DNA from: Egicoccus sp. AB-alg6-2
GTDB lineage: Bacteria > Actinomycetota > Nitriliruptoria > Nitriliruptorales > Nitriliruptoraceae
Direction: 5' to 3'
Assembly (NCBI RefSeq): GCF_041821025.1
Contig: NZ_JBGUAY010000003.1
Coordinates: 62,001-126,000 of the forward strand
DNA: 64,000 nt
Part shown: piece by piece, positions 41,857 through 50,372 of the stretch
Numbering within the stretch: position 1 is the stretch's first letter
Layout of the letters: each line of letters starts with the position of its first letter
Made by a program: the position numbers and the translations under genes
The notes under the pieces: model-generated
What the model was told of the DNA's origin: nothing
What the model saw: only the letters and a program-made list of their open reading frames with translations
Database searches by the model: none

Positions 41857-42209
41857 GGAGCGATCTCCGGGTCGGGGAAGCCGAGCGTTGGGTCGGCGCG
41901 AGCGGCGCTACGGGCCCGGGACGCTGGTGCTCGTCCCGGCGGCGCGGCGGCAAACCGTGGACCGGCGGCGCGGCGAACGCAACCGCCTCGCCCGCCGGGG
42001 GTGCGGATCCGGCAGGCGCTTGTGCGTTTGTGCGTTCGTCGCGTCGGCAACCCCACCATCTGCACGATCGGCCCCGTACGCCCGTCTGGTCGCACACATC
42101 CGGACCGGGACTAGGCCGGTCGAAGCCACCATTCGGGCCCCGTACGAACGGGCAAGCAGCCGCTCCCGGATACCAACCGTCATCCGCGCGCCGTGCGCAC
42201 GATTCTGGT
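41857..42209 (-). other. 353-base gene-free stretch before the SLH-Rpf gene
   Basis: No coding signal found. Notable are GGCCCCGTACG at 42071-42081 and GGGCCCCGTACG at 42135-42146 (direct repeat about 65 bases apart), an 8-bp stem CCGGGACG/CGTCCCGG with an eight-base loop at 41916-41939, and a GTGCGTTTGTGCGTT doublet near 42020. It is probably the promoter and leader of the Rpf gene. I looked for the cyclic di-AMP (ydaO) riboswitch known before rpf genes and did not find its conserved blocks. Confidence 0.6.
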
Positions 42210-44186
42210 TCAGTGCGTGCGCGTGGGTGCCGACGCGTACGCGTCGAGGCTCGACGGGTTGGCCATCGCGCCGGGGTTGGCGACCTGCTCCAACGGCTCG
42301 CCCTCGAGCAACCGCTTGACCGGCACCTCCATCTTCTTGCCCGAGATGGTGCGCGGCACCGCAGGCACGGCGTGGACCTCGTCGGGGACGTGACGTGGTG
42401 ACAGGCCCGCACGGATCGCCGCGGTCAGCCGCGCCCGCAGTTCGTCGTCGAGTTCGGTGCCTGGCGTGGTCACGACGAACAGCACCAGCCGGTCCGGGCG
42501 ACCGGCACGGGCGTCGAGGTGGACGACGAGGGAGTCCGCCACGCCCTCGACGTCCTCGACCACGGCATAGAACTCGGCCGTGCCCATGCGTACCCCGCCG
42601 CGGTTGAGCGTCGCGTCGGAGCGCCCCGTGATGATGCACGTCCCCCGCTCGGTGATCTCGAGCCAGTCCCCGTGACGCCAGACCCCCGGGAAGTCGTCGA
42701 AGTAGGCCTCGCGGTAGCGCCGACCGTCCGGGTCGCCCCAGAACCCGACCGGCATCGACGGCATGGGCCGGGTGATGACCAGTTCACCGCGCTGACCGAT
42801 CACGGGCCGCCCATCGGGATCGAACGCCTCCACGCGCGCACCGAGGCAGCGGCACGGGATCTCGCCGGCGTGGACGGGCAGGAGCGGCGCGGCGGCGACG
42901 AACGCCGTGCAGACGTCGGTCCCACCGGAGGCGGAGACGACCTGGACATGCGCGCCGACGGCGTCGCGCACCCACCCGAAGCCCTCGGGCGGCAGCGGCG
43001 AGCCCGTGGATCCGATCTGCCGCAGGTGCGTCAGGTCGAACCGCTCACCCGGGCGCAGCCCGGTCTTGCGGCAGGCCATCAGGAACGGGGCTCCGACGCC
43101 GAACACGTCGACGCCGGTCTCGGCGGCCAACCGCCACAACGTCGACGGGTCCGGGTGGGCCGGATCCCCGTCGAAGAGGACGACGGTGGCACCGACCGCG
43201 AGTCCGGAGACGAGGTAGTTCCACATCATCCAGCCCGTGGTGGTGAACCACGTGAACACCGATGTCTCGTCGAGATCGTGATGCAGCCCCAGGATCTTGA
43301 CGTGCTCGAGCAGAATGCCGCCGTGGCCGTGCACGATGGGCTTGGGCAGCCCCGTCGTCCCCGAGCTGTAGAGCACGTACAGCGGGTGGTCGAAGGGCAC
43401 CGCCTGCGTCACCGGCTCCTCGGCAACGGTGTCCATGAAGGTCGCCCAGGACCGCGCGCCCGGGAAGGCGTCCACGTCCGGCTCGGTCTCGAGGTAGGGC
43501 AGCACGACGGTGGCCCGCAGGCTCGGCAGGGCGTCGCGGATCGCCGCCACCTCGTCGACGCGCGACACGACACGGTCGCCGTAGCGGTAGCCGTCGACGG
43601 CGAACAGGACCTTCGGCTCGATCTGGCGGACGCGGTCCACGACGGCCTTGACCCCGAACTCGGGGGCGCACGAGGACCAGATGGCGCCGATCGAGGCGCA
43701 GGCGAGGAAGGCCACGATGGTCTCGGGCAGGTTGGGCAGGTAGCCGACGACCCGGTCACCGGTGCCGACGCCCAGGGCGCGGAGCCCGGCGGTCGCTCGT
43801 GCGACCTGGTCGCGGAGCCCCTCGCGGGTCAGGACCACGTCGTCGCGGGTCTGCGACCGGGCGACGACGGCGGGCCGGTCACCCCGCCAGCGCAGCACCT
43901 GCTCGGCGTAGTTCAGGCGGGCGCCGGGCAGCCAGATGGCGCCGGGCATGCGGTCGTCGGCGAGGATCCGCTCGTAGGGCGCGGCGAGGGGCAGGTCGAA
44001 CCACGCCACGATCGCGGCCCAGAAGTCCTCGAGGTCGTCGACCGACCAGCGCCAGACGTCGTCGTAGGTGGGCAGCTCGAGCCCGCGGGTCCGCTCGACC
44101 CACTGCACGAAGCGGCCGAGGTTGGTGCGGTCGCGCGCGTCCGCCGACGGCTCCCACAGCAACGTCCCGAGTTCGACCTCGCCCAC
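42210..44186 (-). CDS. aacS: acetoacetyl-CoA synthetase
   Basis: Adenylate-forming ligase activating acetoacetate. The 658-residue product has an N-terminal ACAS domain, the AMP-binding P-loop LYSSGTTGLPKPIVHGHGG near residue 280, HGDWLEITERG with the adenylate-binding Asp, GRSDATLNRGGVRMG and the C-terminal catalytic Lys region TISGKKMEVPVKRLL. The overall segment pattern (NYAEQVLR, GAIWSSCAPEFG) separates it from plain acetyl-CoA synthetase. GTG 44186 has GGAGG six bases upstream; TAGCGT lies 30 bases upstream. It lets the cell use ketone bodies or polyhydroxybutyrate breakdown products. Confidence 0.92.
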   Translation of the reverse strand: MGEVELGTLLWEPSADARDRTNLGRFVQWVERTRGLELPTYDDVWRWSVDDLEDFWAAIVAWFDLPLAAPYERILADDRMPGAIWLPGARLNYAEQVLRWRGDRPAVVARSQTRDDVVLTREGLRDQVARATAGLRALGVGTGDRVVGYLPNLPETIVAFLACASIGAIWSSCAPEFGVKAVVDRVRQIEPKVLFAVDGYRYGDRVVSRVDEVAAIRDALPSLRATVVLPYLETEPDVDAFPGARSWATFMDTVAEEPVTQAVPFDHPLYVLYSSGTTGLPKPIVHGHGGILLEHVKILGLHHDLDETSVFTWFTTTGWMMWNYLVSGLAVGATVVLFDGDPAHPDPSTLWRLAAETGVDVFGVGAPFLMACRKTGLRPGERFDLTHLRQIGSTGSPLPPEGFGWVRDAVGAHVQVVSASGGTDVCTAFVAAAPLLPVHAGEIPCRCLGARVEAFDPDGRPVIGQRGELVITRPMPSMPVGFWGDPDGRRYREAYFDDFPGVWRHGDWLEITERGTCIITGRSDATLNRGGVRMGTAEFYAVVEDVEGVADSLVVHLDARAGRPDRLVLFVVTTPGTELDDELRARLTAAIRAGLSPRHVPDEVHAVPAVPRTISGKKMEVPVKRLLEGEPLEQVANPGAMANPSSLDAYASAPTRTH

Positions 44187-44216
44187 GCTTGCCCTCCTCC
44201 CAGGCGCTCCACGCCA

Positions 44217-44222
44217 ACGCTA
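44217..44222 (-). promoter_or_regulatory. -10-like box for aacS
   Basis: TAGCGT on the minus strand, 30 bases before the aacS start. Confidence 0.4.
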
Positions 44223-44288
44223 GTGCGGGCGGTTCCGCGACCCGGCCCCGCCGGCGCGACGGTGCTTCGTGGTCGTCGTCCCCGCGCG

Positions 44289-46532
44289 TCAGCCGGTCTC
44301 GAGCGCCGCGAACGCCCCGAGTTCGTCCGACGCGTCGACCTCGACCACCTCGACACCGCGCCCTTCGAACCGGCGGGCCACCTCGGCCCGCAACGGCCGG
44401 TGCTCGGGCGTCTCGAGGTCGGGATCGGCCGCCACGATCGCGCGGGCACGCCGGCGTGTCTCCTCGATCAGCGGCTGGTCGGTGCGCAGGTTCGCCAGCT
44501 TGATGTCGGACTTCGCGCCCGACTGGGTACGGCCGAACAACATGCCGGTCCCCCGCAGTTCGAGGTCCTTCTCGGCGAGCGCGAAGCCATCGGTGGTGGC
44601 GGCGACGGCCTGCAGACGCTCGAGGGTGCCGTCCGGCAGCTCACCGCCGGACCAGCCGGCGAACAGCACGCAGTAGCTGGTGCCGCCTCCCCGACCGACC
44701 CGGCCGCGCAGCTGGTGCAGCTGACTGATGCCGAACCGCTCGGCGTCCTCGATCACCATGATGGTCGCCTCGGGCACGTCGACGCCGACCTCGATCACCG
44801 TGGTGGCCACCAGGACCTGGGCCTCGCCGGTCCGGAAGCGGGTCATCGCCGCATCCTTGGCGTCGGGCCGCATGCGGCCGTGGATGAGCTCGACGGTCAG
44901 GTCGGGGAAGACGTCGGCGGCCAGCCGCGCGTGCTCGGAGGTCACGTTCCTGGCCGGGAGCTCCCCCTCCTCCACCAGTGGGCACACGACGTAGGCGCGG
45001 CGGCCGGCGGCGGCTTCGTCGCGGATGAACGCGTACAGCTTGTCGCGGCGCCCCACCTGGTCCGGGGTGATGAGCTGGGTGGTGATCGGCTCACGCCCGG
45101 GCGGCAGTTCGTCGAGCACGGTCACGTCGAGGTCGCCGTACCAGGTGAGCGCGAGCGAGCGTGGGATCGGGGTCGCGGTCATGACCAGCACGTCCGGCAT
45201 GATCTCGGGCGCATCGGGATCCAGGCGCGGGCCGCCCGCCTTCTCCTTGAGCCGGACCCGTTGAGCGACGCCGAAGCGGTGCTGTTCATCGATGACCACG
45301 ACGCCGAGGTCGGCGAACCTCACCCCCTCTTCCAAGAGCGCGTGCGTCCCGACGAGGATGTCGAGCTCACCGGTCATCAGCTCCGACAGCAGCCGCCGCC
45401 TGACCTTGGTCGGCGTGGACGAGGTCAGCAGCTCGACCCGCACACCGTCGAGGACGTTGACGCCCAATGGGGCCAACAACGTGGTGAGCGTGCGGAAGTG
45501 CTGCTCGGCCAGCACCTCGGTCGGGACCATGAACGCGGCCTGGCGGCCGTGGTCCACCGCATTGAGCAGGGTCCAGACCGCCACCACGGTCTTGCCCGAG
45601 CCGACGTCGCCCTGCAGCAGGCGGTGCATCGGTCGCCGGCCGCCCAGGTCCTGGGCGAGCTCGACGAAGGCGCGCTGCTGCGCGCCGGTCGGTGGAAACG
45701 GCAGCGCGTCGAGGAACGCCTGGGCGCGCCCGTCGGGCACCGGGGCGTTGTCGAGCCCCATGACCTCGGCCTCGAGCTGTGCCCGTCGGCGCTGCACACC
45801 GAGCTGCAGGGTGAACAGTTCGTCGAACACCAGTCGCCGTCGCGCCGCCCGCCGGGTCTCGTGATCGGGTGGCAGGTGGATGCCACGCAACGCGGCATCG
45901 AAGCTCAGCAGGTCGAGCTCGTCGAGCAGCGACTCGGGCAGCCAGTCCGGCAACTCGGGCAGCTGCTCGAGGGCGGCTTCGACCAGGTTGGCCAGCTTGA
46001 ACGAAGGCCACGCCTCCGTGGCCGGATAGACCGCAAGGAGGCGCTGATGACGCAGGCGCTCGGCCGCGGCGTCGGGGTCGATCCCTGCGGCGACCCGGCC
46101 GATGACCTCGACGTCGGGGCTGGCCAGTTGCAGGTCGTTGCGGAAACGCTTCACCTTGCCGCTGAAGGCGGCCACGGTGCCAGGCGCGAGCTGATTGGCG
46201 CGCCAGGACTGGTTGAAGAACGTCACCACGAAGACCCGGCCGCTGGCCTGGCGCACCTGCCCCTCGGCGATGTCCAACGGTCGTCGCTGCCCGCGCTTGG
46301 GCACGCGACGGCGGTTCCAGCCCAGTACCTCGCCGATCAGCGTGGCCGGTTCGTCGGTGCGCACCTCGGACAGGTCGAGCACCTCGCCGGCGTCCTGGTA
46401 GCGGCGCGGGTAGTGCTCGAGCAGATCGCGGATGGTGATGATGCCGAACGCCTCGGCCAGCGCGTCGCGGGCCTTCGGCCCCACGCCGTCGAGCGCGTCG
46501 ACGCGGTCCTCGAGGGAGCGGAGCGGACTCAC
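44289..46532 (-). CDS. recG: ATP-dependent DNA helicase RecG
   Basis: Remodels stalled forks and branched DNA. The 747-residue product has the N-terminal wedge/OB region (about 1-250; GVGPKARDALAEAFGI, then a QSWRAN-containing barrel) and helicase motifs LQGDVGSGKTVVA, VVVIDEQHRFG, TATPIPRSLAL, VATTVIEVGVDVPEA and QLRGRVGRG, ending with the TRG-like SDIKLANLRTD. GTG 46532 overlaps the DAK2 gene stop (GTGA). The order rpmB (divergent)-DAK2-recG is common in Gram-positives. Confidence 0.96.
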   Translation of the reverse strand: MSPLRSLEDRVDALDGVGPKARDALAEAFGIITIRDLLEHYPRRYQDAGEVLDLSEVRTDEPATLIGEVLGWNRRRVPKRGQRRPLDIAEGQVRQASGRVFVVTFFNQSWRANQLAPGTVAAFSGKVKRFRNDLQLASPDVEVIGRVAAGIDPDAAAERLRHQRLLAVYPATEAWPSFKLANLVEAALEQLPELPDWLPESLLDELDLLSFDAALRGIHLPPDHETRRAARRRLVFDELFTLQLGVQRRRAQLEAEVMGLDNAPVPDGRAQAFLDALPFPPTGAQQRAFVELAQDLGGRRPMHRLLQGDVGSGKTVVAVWTLLNAVDHGRQAAFMVPTEVLAEQHFRTLTTLLAPLGVNVLDGVRVELLTSSTPTKVRRRLLSELMTGELDILVGTHALLEEGVRFADLGVVVIDEQHRFGVAQRVRLKEKAGGPRLDPDAPEIMPDVLVMTATPIPRSLALTWYGDLDVTVLDELPPGREPITTQLITPDQVGRRDKLYAFIRDEAAAGRRAYVVCPLVEEGELPARNVTSEHARLAADVFPDLTVELIHGRMRPDAKDAAMTRFRTGEAQVLVATTVIEVGVDVPEATIMVIEDAERFGISQLHQLRGRVGRGGGTSYCVLFAGWSGGELPDGTLERLQAVAATTDGFALAEKDLELRGTGMLFGRTQSGAKSDIKLANLRTDQPLIEETRRRARAIVAADPDLETPEHRPLRAEVARRFEGRGVEVVEVDASDELGAFAALETG

Positions 46533-48133
46533 TCGACGCCGACCCAGAAGAGCGCGGGCCGCTGGCCGGCGTCCACCACCTCGACCTCGCCGCCGGCGAG
46601 CTCGTGCACCACACCGACGGCGCCGTCACGGCTGATCTCGTCCACCTCGGCACCGACGAGCAGGGTGACCAGTTCCGCGTCGGCGACGCCCAGCGAGGAG
46701 CAGACGGCCTCGAGCGCGAGCACGGCGTCCTCGCAGGCGCGCACGACCCGGCCCTCGACGACCGCCAGCAGCTGCCCCCGCCGTACGCGCCCCACGGGGG
46801 TCTCGGCGTCGCGGACCGCCGCGACCACCTCGCCGGCACGCACGGCCTCGGCGGCCGCGGTGACGTCGGCCAGCACCCGGTGTGCCGGCGCCTGCGGATC
46901 CAGCACGGCGAGGGCGGCCAGCACCGCAGGCGGCGACGAAGCGGCCGCGACGACGTCCAGGGGGCGTCCGCCCTCGGCCGACGACACGGCGACCGCCTGC
47001 TGGGCCGCCGCGATCCCGTTGCGGTGCCCGGGCAACAGCAGGATGCGCTCCGCGACGACCGAACCGACGGCGTTGAGCAGGTCGGCGACCGAGGGCAACG
47101 CCCCCGATCGGCCCGAGACGACGGCGGCTCCGGCCTGTTCCGCGAGTGCGGTCAGCCCGTCGCCGTGGAGCACGGCGACGGCACCGACGGTCTGCGGCGG
47201 GCGCGCCGCCCGGTTCGCCGCGATCTGATCCGCGAAGTGGGTCACCTCGATGTCGCTCGGCGTGCCGAACCGCAGTCCTTCCTCGACGGCCGCGCCCACG
47301 TCATCGGTGTGGACGTGGACGTTGAGCAGGCCGCCGGCGGCCACGACCACCACCGAGTCGCCGAGCACCTCGAGCCGACGTCGCAGCGGCGCCGCGTCGG
47401 CGTCGTCGGCGTCGAGGAGGTACTGCACCTCGAACCGGTGGCTGAGCGGCCCATCGCACACCTCGGCCATGCGCGTCCGCGGGGCTTCCTCGACGACCGG
47501 CGGGTCCTCGCCGGTGAGATGGCCGTGCACGGCCGCGAGCAACACCTCGAAGCCCCGGGCGCCGGCATCGACGACACCCGCCTGCCGCAGCACCGGCAGC
47601 TGATCGCGGGTGCGTTCGACGGCGGCCCGGGCCTCGGCCACCACGCGAGCCGAAGTGGCGACCAGGTCCTCGCCGGCCGCGACCGCGGCACGGGCTTCGT
47701 CGGCTGCGCACCCGATGACCGTGAGGATGGTGCCCTCGACCGGGTCGGCCACCGCCTCGTAGGCGAGCTCACGGGCGCGCTGGAGGGCACGTGCGTACAC
47801 CTCCGCGTCGACGGCACGCTCGCCGCTGACGACCTCGACGACCGCGCGGACGACCTGGCTGAGGATCACGCCCGAGTTCCCCCGGGCGCCGCGTACCGCG
47901 CCTCGGATCACCGCCGCGGCCCGCGCATCGGCCGCCGCGTCCGCGACGGTGCGCAACGCCTCGAGCCCGGCGCGGACCGTCAGCGTCATGTTCGTGCCGG
48001 TGTCGCCATCGGGCACCGGGAAGACGTTGAGGTCGTCGATGGCGCCGCGCCGTGCCGCGAGTGCCGCGTGCACCCGCTCCAGCAGTGCCGGCAGCTCCGC
48101 CGCGGCCAGGGGCGCTCCCCCGCGCTCCGCCAC
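46529..48133 (-). CDS. DAK2-domain fatty-acid-kinase-like protein (FakA type)
   Basis: 534-residue cytosolic protein. The N-terminal DhaL-like ATP domain (1-200) has NVFPVPDGDTGTNMTLT, whose Asp residues bind Mg-ATP, and the loop GARGNSGVILSQ. A middle domain with HVHTDD and a C-terminal domain (about 330-534) follow, as in FakA, which phosphorylates fatty acids delivered by FakB; no fakB is visible. I start at GTG 48133, which has AAGGA upstream; the longest reading adds 21 Arg-rich residues. It overlaps recG by GTGA and is divergent from rpmB. Confidence 0.88.
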   Translation of the reverse strand: MAERGGAPLAAAELPALLERVHAALAARRGAIDDLNVFPVPDGDTGTNMTLTVRAGLEALRTVADAAADARAAAVIRGAVRGARGNSGVILSQVVRAVVEVVSGERAVDAEVYARALQRARELAYEAVADPVEGTILTVIGCAADEARAAVAAGEDLVATSARVVAEARAAVERTRDQLPVLRQAGVVDAGARGFEVLLAAVHGHLTGEDPPVVEEAPRTRMAEVCDGPLSHRFEVQYLLDADDADAAPLRRRLEVLGDSVVVVAAGGLLNVHVHTDDVGAAVEEGLRFGTPSDIEVTHFADQIAANRAARPPQTVGAVAVLHGDGLTALAEQAGAAVVSGRSGALPSVADLLNAVGSVVAERILLLPGHRNGIAAAQQAVAVSSAEGGRPLDVVAAASSPPAVLAALAVLDPQAPAHRVLADVTAAAEAVRAGEVVAAVRDAETPVGRVRRGQLLAVVEGRVVRACEDAVLALEAVCSSLGVADAELVTLLVGAEVDEISRDGAVGVVHELAGGEVEVVDAGQRPALFWVGVE

Positions 48134-48221
48134 GCCACGTCCTTCCCGCCGTCGTCCGAGACGCACGGGAACCGAGGCTAACGGGTGCGGGGTCACGCTC
48201 GCGCGTGCCAGGGCCGGCTGG

Positions 48222-48227
48222 TAGGCT
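48222..48227 (+). promoter_or_regulatory. -10-like box for rpmB
   Basis: TAGGCT, about 155 bases before the rpmB start. The leader between contains no gene. Confidence 0.4.
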
Positions 48228-48383
48228 CCTGCGGTCGCCCTGTCGGGTCGACACGAGACCGTTCGCGTGTGGCGCGTAGCGCGCCGAGCACGAGGACGGT
48301 CTTCTCCGGTCCCCCGGACTCATCCCGGTCGCGCCCCTGCGTGGCGCACGTTCCGGGTCCGCGCATCGAGAAGGACTTCCATC

Positions 48384-48590
48384 ATGGCCTCCGTCTGCAG
48401 CTACTGCGGCAAGAAGCCCTGGTTCGGCAAGCAGGTCAGCCACTCGCACCGTCGCTCGAGCAAGCGGTGGAGCCCCAACATCCAGCGGGTGAAGGCGTTC
48501 GTGGGCGGTCGCACCGTCAAGGTCGACGTCTGCACGGGCTGCCTCAAGGCCGGCAAGGTCACGCGTCCGCCGGTCAAGACGCCCAGCTGA
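48384..48590 (+). CDS. rpmB: 50S ribosomal protein bL28
   Basis: 68-residue ribosomal protein starting MASVCSYCGKKPWFGKQVSHSHRR, with two Cys pairs (CSYC and CTGC) that make the zinc-binding C+ form. The basic core RWSPNIQRVKAF is family-typical. ATG 48384 has AAGGA about nine bases upstream. It is monocistronic, ending in a strong hairpin. Confidence 0.96.
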   Translation: MASVCSYCGKKPWFGKQVSHSHRRSSKRWSPNIQRVKAFVGGRTVKVDVCTGCLKAGKVTRPPVKTPS

Positions 48591-48626
48591 CGCCAACGCG
48601 GGGCTGACGCCCGCACCAACGCAACG

Positions 48627-48657
48627 AACGCCGCGTCGACGTGCTCGACGCGGCGTT
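48627..48657 (+). terminator. hairpin terminator after rpmB
   Basis: Perfect 13-bp stem (AACGCCGCGTCGA and complement) with a five-base loop, 37 bases past the rpmB stop, followed by TCGTCGTGTT. Confidence 0.8.
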
Positions 48658-48718
48658 TCGTCGTGTTCCGCCCCCGAGCGGCCCGCCGTTTTCCCCGCCC
48701 CGCGAGGACGCCGGCCGG

Positions 48719-48724
48719 TAGGGT
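48719..48724 (+). promoter_or_regulatory. -10-like box for the RAM-domain gene
   Basis: TAGGGT, 32 bases before the GTG at 48757. Confidence 0.4.
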
Positions 48725-48756
48725 GCGTCAGCGGTGCGAGCGAAACGGGAGCGCGC

Positions 48757-48996
48757 GTGGTGGACGTCTCGGCCTACATCCTCATCCAGACCGAACTGGG
48801 CAAGGCGGCGGCGGTCGCGCGCGCCGTCGCGGAACTACCCGGCGTCACCGAAGCTGCCGACGTCACCGGCCCCTACGACGTGATCGTCAAGGCGTCGGCC
48901 GGCAACGTCGACGAACTCGGCCGCATGGTGGTCTCGCGGATCCAGGGCATCGACGGCATCACGCGCACGCTGACCTGCCCGATCGTCAACCTCTAG
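48757..48996 (+). CDS. stand-alone RAM (Lrp/AsnC ligand-binding) domain protein
   Basis: 79-residue protein equal to the effector domain of Lrp/AsnC regulators without the helix-turn-helix. It starts VSAYILIQTELGKAAAVARAV and includes VTGPYDVIVKASAGNVDEL and ITRTLTCPIVNL. Such stand-alone domains form oligomers that bind amino acids; a regulatory target is not visible. GTG 48757 has GGGAG five bases upstream; the second codon is also GTG. Its last 11 bases overlap the ectD end on the opposite strand. Confidence 0.9.
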   Translation: MVDVSAYILIQTELGKAAAVARAVAELPGVTEAADVTGPYDVIVKASAGNVDELGRMVVSRIQGIDGITRTLTCPIVNL

Positions 48997-49918
48997 GCAC
49001 GGGCTGCCACGTGGTGGCGGCAACGAACTGGGGGCGCCGGGACGGGGCGGCGAACGGTTCCTCGACGCCGTTGTCGACCGAGTTGTAGACCAGGAACACG
49101 TTGCTGCGCGGGTAGGGCGTCTGGTTCTCCGACGAGGCATGCATGAGGTTGCAGTCGAAGAACACCACCGACCCGGCCCGTCCGGTGAGCTGACGGATTT
49201 CGCGGCCCTGGCCGACGATGAGCTCGTGCAGGCTGTCGTGGTCGGGTGTGCCGACCTCCTGCTTCTTCAGCGACGCCTTGTAGTGGTCCTCGGGCGTGGC
49301 ACCGACGGTCGTGACGAACGTCCGGTGGGAGCCGGGGACGACCATCAACGGGCCGTTGTGCGGGTAGTTGTCGGTCAAGGTGACCGACGCCGACAGGCAC
49401 CGCATGCGTGGCATGCCGTCCTCGGCGTGCCAGGTCTCGAAGTCGGAGTGCCACCAGAAGCCCTTGCCGACGAAGCCCGGTTTGACGTTCACGCGGCTCT
49501 GGTGGATGTAGACCTCCGAACCGAGCAACTGACGCGCCACGTCGGCGACCCGGGGGTCGGCCGACAGGCGCCCGAACAGCGCATCGGACGCGTGGACCTC
49601 GAAGATCGAGCGGACCTGGTCGGATTCGAGCTCGGTGATGGTGCGTTCGTCGGCGCGGACGGCCGGGTCGGCCGCGAGCTCGTCGAGGCGGCCCCGGAAT
49701 CCGGCGATCTCGTCCGCGGAGAACACCTCCGGCAGAACCAGGTAACCGTTCTGCTCGAAGGCGTCCAGCGCCGCCTGGTCCAACGGGCCGTCGTCGACCC
49801 CGCCACGGGTGGTGGGCTCGGAGCGCTCCAGCAGTTGGGGCGTGTCGCTGACCCGGGTCGGGTAGTGATCCACGCGCAGTGCGTCGGTCCGGTCGCGGGT
49901 TGTCTCGGTCCTAGCCAT
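48986..49918 (-). CDS. ectD: ectoine hydroxylase
   Basis: Fe(II)/2-oxoglutarate oxygenase converting ectoine to 5-hydroxyectoine. The 310-residue product carries the EctD signature FWWHSDFETWHAEDGMPRMR (iron ligands His and Asp) and the distal His in NLMHASSENQTPYPRSN. The PNGP-like NYPHNGPLMVVPGSHR segment is also typical. The ATG at 49918 overlaps the end of ectC by eight bases, so translation is coupled. Last gene of ectABCD. The tail overlaps the RAM gene by 11 bases, leaving no room for a separate terminator. Confidence 0.96.
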   Translation of the reverse strand: MARTETTRDRTDALRVDHYPTRVSDTPQLLERSEPTTRGGVDDGPLDQAALDAFEQNGYLVLPEVFSADEIAGFRGRLDELAADPAVRADERTITELESDQVRSIFEVHASDALFGRLSADPRVADVARQLLGSEVYIHQSRVNVKPGFVGKGFWWHSDFETWHAEDGMPRMRCLSASVTLTDNYPHNGPLMVVPGSHRTFVTTVGATPEDHYKASLKKQEVGTPDHDSLHELIVGQGREIRQLTGRAGSVVFFDCNLMHASSENQTPYPRSNVFLVYNSVDNGVEEPFAAPSRRPQFVAATTWQPVPRG

Positions 49919-50357
49919 GAACGACCCCCCTGGTCTGGTCGTCGGTTTCGTACGTCGGCGGGGCGGTCTCGACCGCCTCCGCGGGCGGGTAGGCGCCGTC
50001 CGGTCCGTGCACCTCGCGGCCGGTCAGCGCCGGCGTGAACACGCACACCATGCGCAGGTCCGTCTCGGCGTGCAGCGAGTGCCGCTCGTGGCCGTCCAGC
50101 ACGTAGAGCGTCCCGGGCGCGATCGCATGCTCCTCCCCCGTCTCGAGATTGGTCAGCGATCCGGTGCCCGCGATGCAGTAGACGGATTCCCGGTGGTGGC
50201 GGTAGTGCATCTCGGTCGTGGTGCCGGCGTGCAGAACGGTGTCGTTGAGCGAGTAGCCCAGGCCGTCCTGCGCGAGCAGGAAGCGGCGACTGGACCAGGT
50301 CTCGGCGGTGACGTCGCGGTCGGTGCCGACCAGGTCACCGAGGCTGCGGACGATCAT
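49911..50357 (-). CDS. ectC: L-ectoine synthase
   Basis: Cupin that cyclises N-gamma-acetyl-diaminobutyrate to ectoine. The 148-residue product starts MIVRSLGDLVGTDRDVTAETWSS and includes TVLHAGTTTEMHYRHHRESVYCI with the metal-binding residues and LYVLDGHERHSL in the barrel. It is slightly longer than the usual 130 residues because of an acidic C-terminal tail. It lies 15 bases after ectB. Confidence 0.97.
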   Translation of the reverse strand: MIVRSLGDLVGTDRDVTAETWSSRRFLLAQDGLGYSLNDTVLHAGTTTEMHYRHHRESVYCIAGTGSLTNLETGEEHAIAPGTLYVLDGHERHSLHAETDLRMVCVFTPALTGREVHGPDGAYPPAEAVETAPPTYETDDQTRGVVHG

Positions 50358-50372
50358 GGGAAGCCTTTCGGT

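Noticed and set aside
41857-42209. Cyclic di-AMP (ydaO) riboswitch before the Rpf gene
   Set aside because: The conserved GGGG-A-CC, GGGUGAAUC and ACAGCUAACC-like blocks were not found on the minus strand.
42519-47228. A plus-strand open frame of more than 1500 codons opposite aacS, recG and the DAK2 gene
   Set aside because: It is antisense to three clear genes, has no family motifs, and is expected from third-position G+C bias.
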